A stretch of DNA of 64,000 bases from Mucilaginibacter paludis DSM 18603 (GTDB lineage Bacteria > Bacteroidota > Bacteroidia > Sphingobacteriales > Sphingobacteriaceae). Position 1 is the stretch's first letter. Each line of letters starts with the position of its first letter. The stretch covers positions 5,102,432 through 5,166,431 of the forward strand of contig NZ_CM001403.1 in the NCBI RefSeq assembly GCF_000166195.2, in the 5' to 3' direction. Below the pieces are notes generated by a model that was given only the letters and a program-made list of their open reading frames with translations, was not told the DNA's origin and ran no database searches. Both the position numbers and the translations under genes were made by a program. Shown one piece after another: positions 35,779-43,627 of this stretch.

Positions 35779-36154
35779 GTTAAATTTTTCTCCGATGTCG
35801 GCGTCTGCACCGACTATGATTCCAATCGTGCTTAGCAGGACTTGAAATTTTATAATGCCATCGCTGTCCGTAGACTCTGTCTACGGACTATATATGCCGG
35901 TAGCCTCTGACTACCGGTTAAAATCTTCGCTGTTCGCTCGTCTGCCTACGAACGGCAGGGTAATCAGTGCGTTGGATATGATGTATACTTATCGCGCGAA
36001 AAAGATCCCTCCTCGCGTCGGGATGACAAGATGGTGAGTTTTTGTGTATTGATAATCAATAGTTTAGGAAGGCGTCATTATAGAATGTTTTAAACACATT
36101 GGTTTGTTTTACCCCTCCATCAAACAAAACAAATCTATTTTAATTATAGATGAT
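35779..36154. other. Intergenic region between uvrA and nnr, rich in hairpins
   Basis: About 375 bases without a gene. It contains four consecutive short hairpins (listed separately) and, near 36005, a TCCCTCCTCGCGTCGGGATG stretch that resembles repetitive extragenic DNA. No terminator with a T run was seen directly after uvrA. Confidence 0.5.
35797..35956. repeat. Tandem set of four hairpins with TCTG apices
   Basis: Hairpin 1: GTCGG...CCGAC (35797-35814). Hairpin 2: GTCCGTAGAC-TCT-GTCTACGGAC (35866-35888), a perfect ten-base-pair stem. Hairpin 3: CCGGTAG...CTACCGG (35897-35917). Hairpin 4: GCTGTTCG...CGAACGGC (35929-35956). Each has TCTG at or near its apex although the stems differ in sequence. 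Confidence 0.65.
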
Positions 36155-37660
36155 ATGATACCTTTACTTATTTCATCACAAATCCGCGAGGCCGACGCTT
36201 TTACCATCGAGCAGGAGCCCGTTACATCGGTTGACCTGATGGAGCGCGCTTCAAAGGCATTTGTAGACATTTTTATCAAAGAATTTCCGGATCAGGATAA
36301 AAGTATAGTGGTGTATTGCGGCACAGGTAATAACGGTGGCGACGGCCTTGCTATTGCCCGTTTGCTGAAACGTGCACATTATCCAAAGGTTTCGGTAAAA
36401 ATTGCCCGGTTTTCTGATAAGGCTTCGCCTGATTTTAAAGCAAACCTGGAGAAATTGAAGCACACGCGGATTAAATTGCTTGAAATTAATGCAGGAGCGC
36501 CTTTGCAGGAGGAATCGTCGGATATTATTATTGATGCTTTGTTGGGTACTGGCTTAAATAAACCTTTACAGGGTGACTACGCCAGGCTGGTTGATGCCCT
36601 TAATCAGTTAAACAGCACGATAGTGGCCGTTGATGTGCCCACCGGTTTTTTTACAGATGGTGCACCGCCCGCCGGGGCAACGGTTTTAAAAACCGGGCTT
36701 GTTATTACCTTTCAGCAGCCCAAAATTAATTTTTTACTCCCCGAGTCTGCATCATGTATGGATCGTTTTAAAGTGGCGGACATCGGCTTGAACAAGTCTT
36801 TTATCGAATCATTAGATAGCCCATACCAGTTGATCAGTAAAAAAGATATCCGCCAATTGTTAAAACCACGCAAATCTTTTGATCATAAAGGTACTTACGG
36901 GCACGCGCTGATTATAGCCGGGCAGCAGTTAACCATGGGGGCAGCGTTGCTCTGCTCGTCGGCTTGCGCTCATACTGGTGCAGGTTTAACTACGGCATGT
37001 ATACCCGAAAGCGGTTTAACGGCATTGAATACGACGTTGGCCGAAGTGATGGCGATAGTGCGCGACGGGAAAAATCAACCGGAAATTAAATGGGAAAAAT
37101 TTAATGTAGTGGCCGCCGGACCCGGACTGGGTACGGATGCTGATAGTTTAGCCTTATTGGAAAAAGCGTTTAAAGAATTTAACAAACCTATGGTGGTTGA
37201 CGCAGATGCCCTGAACATGCTGGCGCAAAAACCGGAGGTTCTGAAAAACATTCCGAAGGGTAGCATCATCACCCCGCACATGAAAGAGTTTGACCGCCTG
37301 TTCGGTGAGCATCAAAGCTGGTGGCAGCGGCTTGAAACGATGCGCCAAAAGGCAAACGAATTAGGGATTTATATTTTATTAAAAAACAGGTATACCATTA
37401 CCGGAACACCATCTGGAAAGTTGTATTTTAATGCTACAGGCAATCCTGCAATGGCAAGCGGCGGCATGGGGGATGTGTTAACAGGGGTGATAGCCTCATT
37501 ACTGGCACAGAAATATACCTCTGGGGAGGCTTGCATTATTGGAGCGTACCTGCATGGCAAAACCGGTGATGAGCTGGCTATGCCTCATTTATTGAATACG
37601 GTATTGGCTGGCCAACTTGCAAAGCATATACCTGTAACTTTGGCAAAATTAATGTCATAA
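36155..37660 (+). CDS. nnr: Bifunctional NAD(P)H-hydrate repair enzyme
   Basis: A 501-residue fusion of NAD(P)HX epimerase (residues about 1-215) and ADP/ATP-dependent dehydratase (about 225-500). The two together repair hydrated NADH and NADPH. The epimerase loop is CGTGNNGGDGLAIARLL. The dehydratase shows FDHKGTYGHALIIAG, AAGPGLGTD, ITPHMKEFDRLFG and the ATP-site GNPAMASGGMGDVLTGVIA. The ATG at 36155 (MIPLLISSQIREADAFT) matches the family N-terminus; an upstream frame from 36104 adds 17 unlikely residues. Monocistronic, with a hairpin just after the stop. Confidence 0.95.
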   Translation: MIPLLISSQIREADAFTIEQEPVTSVDLMERASKAFVDIFIKEFPDQDKSIVVYCGTGNNGGDGLAIARLLKRAHYPKVSVKIARFSDKASPDFKANLEKLKHTRIKLLEINAGAPLQEESSDIIIDALLGTGLNKPLQGDYARLVDALNQLNSTIVAVDVPTGFFTDGAPPAGATVLKTGLVITFQQPKINFLLPESASCMDRFKVADIGLNKSFIESLDSPYQLISKKDIRQLLKPRKSFDHKGTYGHALIIAGQQLTMGAALLCSSACAHTGAGLTTACIPESGLTALNTTLAEVMAIVRDGKNQPEIKWEKFNVVAAGPGLGTDADSLALLEKAFKEFNKPMVVDADALNMLAQKPEVLKNIPKGSIITPHMKEFDRLFGEHQSWWQRLETMRQKANELGIYILLKNRYTITGTPSGKLYFNATGNPAMASGGMGDVLTGVIASLLAQKYTSGEACIIGAYLHGKTGDELAMPHLLNTVLAGQLAKHIPVTLAKLMS

Positions 37661-37663
37661 AAA

Positions 37664-37690
37664 AAACGGCTGTAGTATATGCAGCCGTTT
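37664..37690 (+). terminator. Hairpin after nnr
   Basis: AAACGGCTG and CAGCCGTTT form a nine-base-pair stem right after the stop. The tail is TTTGATCTTATTT rather than a pure T run, so termination is likely but not certain. Confidence 0.6.
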
Positions 37691-37882
37691 GATCTTATTT
37701 AACTGACCTTATAAAGAACGAAATACTTTTTATTTTTGATAGATAATTAACTGTAGCAAAGCTAAGCGGGTTTATCTTAAAGAACTGTTACCAAATCATT
37801 AATTGATGTGTTGCAATTCTGAATATAAGACGCATTAATAATGATATTAGTTACATTTTAATTTAACTAAATTTTAATTAAC

Positions 37883-38461
37883 TTGGAAGATACTTTAAGT
37901 GAGGTTTTTACGCAATGCTGGGGTAAGCTGCTATATGGTAGTTTGATTAATGATAATGCCTTTCATACCGGGGTGTTAGGTACCCAGGGTGAAGGATCTA
38001 TCGGTATGAGAACAGTTGTTTTGCGCGCTGTAAAGCCGGATGAAAAGCAGCTTGTATTTTACACAGACAAGCGTTCATCAAAAATGACTGATCTGACCGC
38101 TGTACCCTTTGCAAACTGGTTGTTTTATGATGGCAGTGAACGGGTACAAGTCAAACTTTTAGGAAATACTATAATTCATCACATGGATGAAGTGTCACAA
38201 TCTCATTGGCAAAAGGTGAATGGGGACGCTCGCAAACTATATATGGCTGTTCCCGCACCATCAACCAGTACGGATTATCCTACAGATGGGCTTGAGCATT
38301 TAAACTCAGGCAGCAATACGGAAGATGCGTATTTAAATTTTGCGGTTGTAATAACCACCGTTGATTTTATAGAATGGCTGAGTTTAAAAAAAGATGGACA
38401 TCGACGGGCGCAATTTAAGCTCATTGATGGCTCATGGAAGGGCCAATGGATTATTCCATGA
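37883..38461 (+). CDS. Pyridoxamine 5'-phosphate oxidase-like flavin-binding protein
   Basis: A 192-residue split-barrel protein. MRTVVLRAVKPDEKQLVFYT and DKRSSKMTDL match the FMN-phosphate binding part of the PNPOx family. ANWLFYDGSERVQVKLLGN and the C-terminal WLSLKKDGHRRAQFKL are also typical. No ATG is available upstream; the first codon is a TTG at 37883, giving (M/L)EDTLSEVFTQCW. The region before it is very A/T rich. True PNPOx enzymes carry a C-terminal R-x-x-(R/K) pocket not clearly seen here, so this could be a general FMN oxidoreductase of the family. Transcribed alone. Confidence 0.8.
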   Translation: MEDTLSEVFTQCWGKLLYGSLINDNAFHTGVLGTQGEGSIGMRTVVLRAVKPDEKQLVFYTDKRSSKMTDLTAVPFANWLFYDGSERVQVKLLGNTIIHHMDEVSQSHWQKVNGDARKLYMAVPAPSTSTDYPTDGLEHLNSGSNTEDAYLNFAVVITTVDFIEWLSLKKDGHRRAQFKLIDGSWKGQWIIP

Positions 38462-38579
38462 GCGGGTTCCGTCAACGATAAAATATAGGAGATAACACAG
38501 AATAGGAGGTAGTCGTGCTTAACAAGAATACGTCAATTATTGATTCAATGCTTGTAATAAGTACAATTGACTTAGCAAA

Positions 38580-39428
38580 CTATATTTTAGCTGCCAGTAC
38601 CATTTGATCCATTGTAGGATTGATCACGCCACCGCGTTTTTCAAGTGTTACTGCAAACATTACAGCATTGGCAATTGGTTTCATCTCCATCATTCCTGTG
38701 GTATCTGCTTTTGCATCAAATACTCCTAAATCAACAGGTTTGCCATCAACAATGGCCCATAACTGGTATTGGTGATCTTTATCGTTTTCTGCAAGTTTCA
38801 TACTTTGCAGGTCTATCATCACCTTTTTTTGCACAGGGTTCCAGGCAACCATCATTTTTGATGCAGGCGTTTTTGCAGTGCCTTGGAGTTTAATCAGTTT
38901 AACGGCAGGATCGTGCAGAACGCTTATCTCTTTATCCATTAAATTAACCTGGTTGGCAAAGCGTTGGTTCGCGCTTTGTAAAGACGCTATCTGGCCCTCT
39001 GACTCTTTAAGCCGGGCATTGGTATTGTACAATGCAAACAAACTTAAAATTAAGGCAGCCAAACTTGCCGCGAATGCATATTTATAAAATGCATTTACTT
39101 TAGGAGTGGGTAAAGCGCGGATATTATCCCGTGCAATGTATGTTTCCTCGGGTTCGGTGAAAGGCTTGGTAGGGAATTTGGTATCATCAGCAAAGTTAGT
39201 TAACAAACTATTCATTACCCTGTCCCGCAAGTTTTCAGATGGCTCAACGGCATTTTGCAAAGCGTATGCCTCTAATGATCGTTCAATTTCTGCTATTTCA
39301 GTTTTAATTTCCGGATATTTTGAGGCCATCTCTTCCACCTGGATCTTTTCTTCTGCGCTTATATCGCCCAGAACATAAAGTTCCAAAATTCCTGACTCAA
39401 TATATGCTTTAATCTCTTCCACTTTCAA
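38580..39428 (-). CDS. Anti-sigma factor (RskA-like)
   Basis: A 282-residue single-pass membrane protein. The N-terminal cytoplasmic part begins MKVEEIKAYIESGILELYVL, the sigma-binding helical region (about 1-75), followed by a linker. One membrane helix is at about 112-130 (YAFAASLAALILSLFALY), then a coiled segment rich in E, Q and S, and an RskA-type periplasmic domain (KMMVAWNPVQKKVMIDLQSM; HQYQLWAIVDGKPVDLGVFD). RskA-type proteins are released by regulated proteolysis. It overlaps the upstream ECF sigma gene by four bases, so the two are translationally coupled. Confidence 0.88.
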   Translation of the reverse strand: MKVEEIKAYIESGILELYVLGDISAEEKIQVEEMASKYPEIKTEIAEIERSLEAYALQNAVEPSENLRDRVMNSLLTNFADDTKFPTKPFTEPEETYIARDNIRALPTPKVNAFYKYAFAASLAALILSLFALYNTNARLKESEGQIASLQSANQRFANQVNLMDKEISVLHDPAVKLIKLQGTAKTPASKMMVAWNPVQKKVMIDLQSMKLAENDKDHQYQLWAIVDGKPVDLGVFDAKADTTGMMEMKPIANAVMFAVTLEKRGGVINPTMDQMVLAAKI

Positions 39429-39976
39429 TTAAAATATGTGCGTAACTGCGTGATAGCCATTCTTAAACGTGTTTTAACGGTGCCCAGGGGCACTCCCAAC
39501 TCCTCGGCTACCTCAACATGAGTGTAGCCTTTAAAGTAAATCAAATCAAGAATAGATTTTTGCTCCGGTTTCAGTTTTTCAACCAAGTCTTTAACACCAA
39601 GCAGTTCTGGCTTGTAAGCCGTGTTTCTTTGTTCGTCAATAAGAGTTACGTTAATTTCAAGTTCCTGGTTTTTATTCTGGTTCTTAAAATCTTTTGATCG
39701 TACCTTATCGATAGACAAATTACGTGCTACATTTACCATCCAAGTAAATAAACGCCCTTTTTCAGTACTGTAGCTTTGGAATGAGTTCCATATTTTAATA
39801 AACGTTTCCTGTAAAACGTCTTCGGCAATAGCGGTATCAACAACTATTCGTGATATAACGCCTAATAATGACGATGAATACATGTCGTACAACGCCTCAA
39901 CCGCGATTTTTTCGCGATTGCGTAAAGCCAGAATTAAATCTTCTTCAGAAAGGGATATTTTACGTTTCTTGGTCAA
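39425..39976 (-). CDS. RNA polymerase ECF sigma factor
   Basis: A 183-residue sigma-70 family ECF factor. Region 2: DTAIAEDVLQETFIKIWNSF and GRLFTWMVNVARNLSIDKVR. Region 4: LKPEQKSILDLIYFKGYTHV and EVAEELGVPLGTVKTRLRMA. The YTHVEVAEELGVPLGTVKTR end is the SigK-type helix-turn-helix, which matches its RskA-like partner. It lies 24 bases after lipA on the same strand and may share its transcript. The regulon is unknown. Confidence 0.93.
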   Translation of the reverse strand: MTKKRKISLSEEDLILALRNREKIAVEALYDMYSSSLLGVISRIVVDTAIAEDVLQETFIKIWNSFQSYSTEKGRLFTWMVNVARNLSIDKVRSKDFKNQNKNQELEINVTLIDEQRNTAYKPELLGVKDLVEKLKPEQKSILDLIYFKGYTHVEVAEELGVPLGTVKTRLRMAITQLRTYFN

Positions 39977-40000
39977 CGGTATGAATGTATAAAGGATTTC

Positions 40001-40879
40001 TTAGAAATCAAATAAATGTTTTTCAGCATGATAGGATGAACGAACCAACGGTCCGCTTTCCACATACCTGAAACCCATATCCAGTCCAATTTGTTTGTAA
40101 AATGTAAATTTTTCGGGCGTTATCCAATCAATCACCGGGTGGTGGCTTTTGGTAGGCTGTAAATATTGCCCGAGCGTTAAAATATGCACGCCTGCATCAC
40201 GTAAATCCTGCATGGCTTGTATCACATCTTCCTCATACTCGCCAAGGCCGAGCATAATACCCGATTTGGTTCTGAGGCCGGTTTCGGCAATGCGGCTTAA
40301 ACATTCCAGGCTTCTGTCGTATTTAGCCTGTATGCGTACTTCTTTAGTCAAGCGTCTTACAGTTTCCAGGTTGTGAGAAACTACTTCTGGGCGAACAGCA
40401 AGCACCCTGTCTAAATTATCCCAGATTCCCCTGAAATCAGGAAGCAGTGTTTCAAGAGTTGTTGTAGGGCTTTCGCGCCTGATGGCGTTGATCGTTTCCG
40501 CCCAGATGGTAGAACCTCCGTCTTTCAGGTCGTCGCGATCAACCGAGGTAATAACACAGTGTTTAACCTGCATTAGCTTTACCGAATTAGCTACCCTGTT
40601 AGGCTCCTCCAGATCTACCGCCAGCGGCCTTCCTGTTGCCACGGCGCAAAACGAACACGAGCGGGTGCAAATGTTGCCCAATATCATAAATGTTGCTGTA
40701 CCCGCCCCCCAACACTCGCCCATGTTAGGGCAATTGCCACTTTCGCATATGGTATGTAGCTTATGGGTATCAACTAAACCACGAACGTTTGCATATTCTT
40801 TACCAACAGGCAACTTTACCCTTAGCCAATCGGGCTTGCGTTGCGTTTGGTTTGCAGGAACAACCGGTAACTCAATCAT
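40001..40879 (-). CDS. lipA: Lipoyl synthase
   Basis: A 292-residue radical SAM enzyme inserting two sulfurs into octanoyl groups of 2-oxoacid dehydrogenases and GcvH. The auxiliary cluster cysteines are in CESGNCPNMGECW, and the SAM cluster is CTRSCSFCAVATG. Further signatures are SVDRDDLKDGGS, LLPDFRG and GLGEYEEDV. Length is standard. A TAnnTTTG box ends about five bases before the ATG. The first gene of a probable lipA - sigma - anti-sigma transcript. lpdA, whose partner complexes need lipoate, is at the right end of the window. Confidence 0.97.
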   Translation of the reverse strand: MIELPVVPANQTQRKPDWLRVKLPVGKEYANVRGLVDTHKLHTICESGNCPNMGECWGAGTATFMILGNICTRSCSFCAVATGRPLAVDLEEPNRVANSVKLMQVKHCVITSVDRDDLKDGGSTIWAETINAIRRESPTTTLETLLPDFRGIWDNLDRVLAVRPEVVSHNLETVRRLTKEVRIQAKYDRSLECLSRIAETGLRTKSGIMLGLGEYEEDVIQAMQDLRDAGVHILTLGQYLQPTKSHHPVIDWITPEKFTFYKQIGLDMGFRYVESGPLVRSSYHAEKHLFDF

Positions 40880-40884
40880 GAGAG

Positions 40885-40892
40885 CAAAAATA
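40885..40892 (-). promoter_or_regulatory. -7 promoter box of lipA, touching the start codon
   Basis: Minus-strand TATTTTTG matches TAnnTTTG and ends about five bases before the lipA ATG. Confidence 0.45.
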
Positions 40893-40977
40893 GATAATTA
40901 AGGTCATAAAAATCATCAACAGGTTTTAATTGTTACGCCTGAATGATAATATTTGTAAAATCTAAATAAAAACAATC

Positions 40978-41379
40978 ATGGCTACTATTGAAACTACATA
41001 CCTTGGCGGTTTACGCACAGAGGCTACACACGTTCAGTCGGGAACAAGCATTCTTACTGATGCTCCAACCGATAACCAGGGTAAGGGCGAAGCATTTTCG
41101 CCAACAGACCTTTTGGCCACCTCGCTCGGTACCTGTATGCTCACCACCATGGCTATCCGCACAGCAAAAAACGATATTGATATGGACGGCACCAAATGCG
41201 CCATCACCAAGATAATGGCAGCAAACCCGCGCCGTGTATCAGAAATTGTTGTCCGGTTTACATTCCCATCAAACTATACCGACGAGCAAAAGAAACTGCT
41301 TGAAGACGCTGCCCTTACCTGCCCCGTTTACTACAGCCTGAGCGAAAGCTTATTGAAAACGGTTAATTTTGGATGGTAG
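40978..41379 (+). CDS. OsmC family protein
   Basis: A 133-residue OsmC/Ohr-fold protein. The two reactive cysteines are in LATSLGTCMLTTMAIRTAK and AALTCPVYYSLSES. The family reduces organic hydroperoxides through this Cys pair, acting as a dimer with both chains forming the active site. FSPTDLLATSLGTCML is the OsmC (rather than strict Ohr) signature. Starts MATIETTYLGGLRTEA. Transcribed alone, convergent with the ytxJ-type gene, and separated from it by an inverted-arm intergenic element. Confidence 0.9.
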   Translation: MATIETTYLGGLRTEATHVQSGTSILTDAPTDNQGKGEAFSPTDLLATSLGTCMLTTMAIRTAKNDIDMDGTKCAITKIMAANPRRVSEIVVRFTFPSNYTDEQKKLLEDAALTCPVYYSLSESLLKTVNFGW

Positions 41380-41384
41380 TTTAA

Positions 41385-41513
41385 ATGTGCAGATGTGTAA
41401 ATGTTGATGTGAGGATGTGCGAGGATTTATGAATGTACGAAATGGGTAGCAACTAAAGATAATTTCCTGTTTACAGTCCGGATATTAAAAATATCATTTA
41501 CACATCTGCATAT
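41385..41513. repeat. Intergenic element with inverted arms (ATGTGCAGATGTG words)
   Basis: ATGTGCAGATGTGTAAATG at 41385-41403 matches the reverse complement of 41495-41513 in 18 of 19 positions. The words continue to about 41585 (TCATTTGCAACATCCGCACA and similar). It lies between convergent stop codons. Confidence 0.65.
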
Positions 41514-41585
41514 TAAAAGAATCATTTGCAACATCCGCACATTATTTTCACGTTCCGCACATTAAAAAATCATTTGCACATTCAA

Positions 41586-41915
41586 TTAGTTAATCACAGA
41601 AACGGCTTCGTCCACAGATATTTCGCCATGAGATTGATCAAGGATGCATTCGCCATCTTTGATCAAAAGTAATTGTGGAGATTCGTGGTGTACCTTAAAG
41701 TCGGTAGCTATCCTGTTTGAGAGTTCGCGATGTTTAATCAGATCTAAAAAATAAAGAGAAACATCTTTGGGGAGGCTGTCCCAATCCTGTTCAAATCTCT
41801 TTTTAGCCATCATACTGATAGAGCAGCGTGTGGAGTGTTTGAATATAATGCTGTTACCGCTATTTTGTTTGATGGTATCCAGTTGATCAGCCGATTCTAA
41901 TAATGTCCAATTCAT
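41586..41915 (-). CDS. ytxJ: Bacillithiol-linked thioredoxin-like protein (YtxJ family)
   Basis: A 109-residue thioredoxin-fold protein. The ATG at 41915 (MNWTLLESADQLDTI) is chosen; the longer frame to 42047 adds 44 residues that overlap a small lipoprotein gene and look non-coding. The active-site motif is HSTRCSISMM (a CxxS-like site with one Cys), and FKVHHESPQLLLIKDGE is the cis-Pro region. YtxJ proteins are proposed monothiol bacilliredoxins in bacillithiol-producing bacteria, which agrees with bshA at 24.5 kb. The role is from family knowledge. Confidence 0.85.
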   Translation of the reverse strand: MNWTLLESADQLDTIKQNSGNSIIFKHSTRCSISMMAKKRFEQDWDSLPKDVSLYFLDLIKHRELSNRIATDFKVHHESPQLLLIKDGECILDQSHGEISVDEAVSVIN

Positions 41916-42013
41916 AATACAAATATTATTTCCCTTGTGGTACTTATGCCACCACAAAGGTGAAGCAAAAACTGTGCTTAAAATAATTGATATTGAAAAT
42001 TGACAAAAGGCTG

Positions 42014-42118
42014 TTACTTGCCATGCTGAGGGCCATAGGCCGGGCACAATTGGTGTGCGCAGGATGTTACAGCACCCAGAGCGAAAACGATGGCGATAAT
42101 ATAAATTACTTTTTTCAT
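42014..42118 (-). CDS. Very small lipoprotein with CPAYG motif
   Basis: A 34-residue ORF, ATG at 42116-42118 and TAA at 42014-42016. MKKVIYIIAIVFALGAVTSC is a lipoprotein signal with a lipobox, leaving only 15 mature residues: CAHQLCPAYGPQHGK. The CPAYG core is one I recall in small Bacteroidota lipoproteins. It starts 38 bases after the ribH stop and ends about 100 bases before ytxJ, on the same strand, so it may be co-transcribed with both. Function unknown; the two cysteines beside a thiol-redox gene are suggestive only. Confidence 0.65.
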   Translation of the reverse strand: MKKVIYIIAIVFALGAVTSCAHQLCPAYGPQHGK

Positions 42119-42155
42119 TGCCTTACTATATATCAGGTTTATAGTTAAACGTGGA

Positions 42156-42650
42156 TTAGTTGTTTAAAGTTTCGGCAAGGTCGGCCATTTTGATGGCGGT
42201 AACGGCAGCTTCATCACCCTTATTACCATGTTTTCCACCGGCGCGATCAGCAGCTTGTTGTTGGTTATCTGTGGTTAACACGCCAAATATAACAGGTTTG
42301 CTGTATTTAATGGAAACATTACTGATACCATTGGCAACAGCCTGGCAAATAAAATCGAAATGTTTGGTTTCGCCTTGTATCACGCAGCCCAGGCAAATCA
42401 CGGCGTCCAGTTTTAAATTTTTTAACAGCATATCGGCTCCAGCGGTTAATTCGAAGCTTCCCGGAACAGAGTAAGTGAAAATTTGGTCGGGTATGGCACC
42501 GTGGTCAATTAAACTTTGATAAGCGCCGCCATACAAAGCATTGGTTATTTCCCTGTTCCACTCCGATACCACAATGCCGAAACGAAATGGCGCGGCAGAA
42601 GGGATCTCACTATCAGAAAAATCGGAAAGGTTTTTTAACTGGGTAGCCAT
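42156..42650 (-). CDS. ribH: 6,7-dimethyl-8-ribityllumazine synthase
   Basis: A 164-residue enzyme making the riboflavin precursor from 5-amino-6-ribitylaminouracil and 3,4-dihydroxy-2-butanone 4-phosphate. FRFGIVVSEWNREITNALYGG holds the Trp of the pyrimidine site; VPGSFELTAGA, CLGCVIQGETKHFDFIC (catalytic His) and VTTDNQQQAADRAGGKHGNKG-like sequence (here in two parts: GVLTTDNQQQAADRAGG and HGNKGDEAA) complete the signature. Length is normal. No other rib gene is adjacent; a TPR gene lies upstream on the same strand. Confidence 0.96.
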   Translation of the reverse strand: MATQLKNLSDFSDSEIPSAAPFRFGIVVSEWNREITNALYGGAYQSLIDHGAIPDQIFTYSVPGSFELTAGADMLLKNLKLDAVICLGCVIQGETKHFDFICQAVANGISNVSIKYSKPVIFGVLTTDNQQQAADRAGGKHGNKGDEAAVTAIKMADLAETLNN

Positions 42651-42677
42651 GGCGGTGTTTCTTGTTTTGGTTGATAA

Positions 42678-42804
42678 GTTATTAGGTTATTAAGTTACTG
42701 AGTTATTGGGGTTATTAAGTTATTGGAAATGACTAAGTAACCAGTATGAGAGCTTAGTAACTCATTAACCATTAAGTCAACCATTAACTTAGTAACCTAA
42801 TAAC
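42678..42804. repeat. Intergenic element with inverted arms (TTATTAGGTTATTAAGTTA words)
   Basis: GTTATTAGGTTATTAAGTTA at 42678-42697 matches the reverse complement of 42785-42804 in 19 of 20 positions. The interior repeats shortened versions (AAGTTATTGG, CTTAGTAAC, CATTAACC). It sits between two minus-strand genes. Confidence 0.65.
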
Positions 42805-42817
42805 CCATTAACTAAAT

Positions 42818-43495
42818 TTATTGTTTTGCTTGGTCGCGGGCAATATACTCGTCTGCACTTTGTGATTCAGCACTTGCCGGGAAATCTGTTTTTATTTTTT
42901 GGAATGCATCAGCGGCTGATTTGTAGTCTTTTTTGGCTTCGTATACTAATGCTAATTTTTTAAGATAAAAAGGAGTTAAAAAGTCGTTGTTTGCTTTTTC
43001 GGATGCTTTTTTGAAATAGGTTTCAGCCTTATCAAAATCTTTCAGTTCAACATAAGCATCGCCGGTGCTGCCCAAAGCTTCAATGGATATTACGCTGTCG
43101 TCGCCCCTGAAGTTGCTCAGGTTATCAATGGCCTTGCCAAACTCTCCTTTATTTAAATAGGCAGTACCCAGGTAGAAATAAGCCAGGTTAGCGGCCTTAG
43201 TATTGCTGTATTCGCTGATTATTTTTTCGAAGCCAGGATAGCCGCCATCACCTTTAATAGCTTTATCCCAATCTTTTTTGGCCCAATAATCCTGGGCTAC
43301 GTGCATTTGATCGGCAGCTTCGGATTCGCGGGGAGCCAGATAAAATTTTTGATACGCGAAGTATAAAAGCACAAGAGCTACAATGGTACCTACTATAAAG
43401 GTGAGGCTTTTCTGGTTATCTTTTACAAATTTGCCAGTTTGGCCAAAATCTTTATCTGCTTCCATAATACGTGTATTCACTTGGGTGTTTGACAT
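42818..43495 (-). CDS. Membrane-anchored TPR protein
   Basis: A 225-residue protein with one N-terminal membrane segment (SLTFIVGTIVALVLLYFAYQ, about 31-50) and three to four tetratricopeptide repeats from about 80 to 215: AYFYLGTAYLNKGEFGKAID, EALGSTGDAYVELKDFDKAE and LKKLALVYEAKKDYKSAADA. The plan resembles YfgM/BamD-like envelope scaffold proteins of Bacteroidota. Partner proteins are unknown. Upstream is a divergent recF. Confidence 0.82.
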   Translation of the reverse strand: MSNTQVNTRIMEADKDFGQTGKFVKDNQKSLTFIVGTIVALVLLYFAYQKFYLAPRESEAADQMHVAQDYWAKKDWDKAIKGDGGYPGFEKIISEYSNTKAANLAYFYLGTAYLNKGEFGKAIDNLSNFRGDDSVISIEALGSTGDAYVELKDFDKAETYFKKASEKANNDFLTPFYLKKLALVYEAKKDYKSAADAFQKIKTDFPASAESQSADEYIARDQAKQ

Positions 43496-43606
43496 TTCTA
43501 TTCTAAAATTAAGTTTGCAAAAATACGTTTTTTGAAAAATTTAACAATAGGTATTCTTGTTTAAATAATAACAATCTTTTTTACCGTCATAAACAGGCTT
43601 AAATAT

Positions 43607-43614
43607 TAACTTTG
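43607..43614 (+). promoter_or_regulatory. -7 promoter box of recF
   Basis: TAACTTTG matches TAnnTTTG and ends 13 bases before the recF ATG. Confidence 0.45.
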
Positions 43615-43627
43615 AACCATTATTACC

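Noticed and set aside
41916..42047. N-terminal extension of the YtxJ-type protein
   Set aside because: It overlaps a separate small lipoprotein gene and lengthens the protein beyond the family norm.
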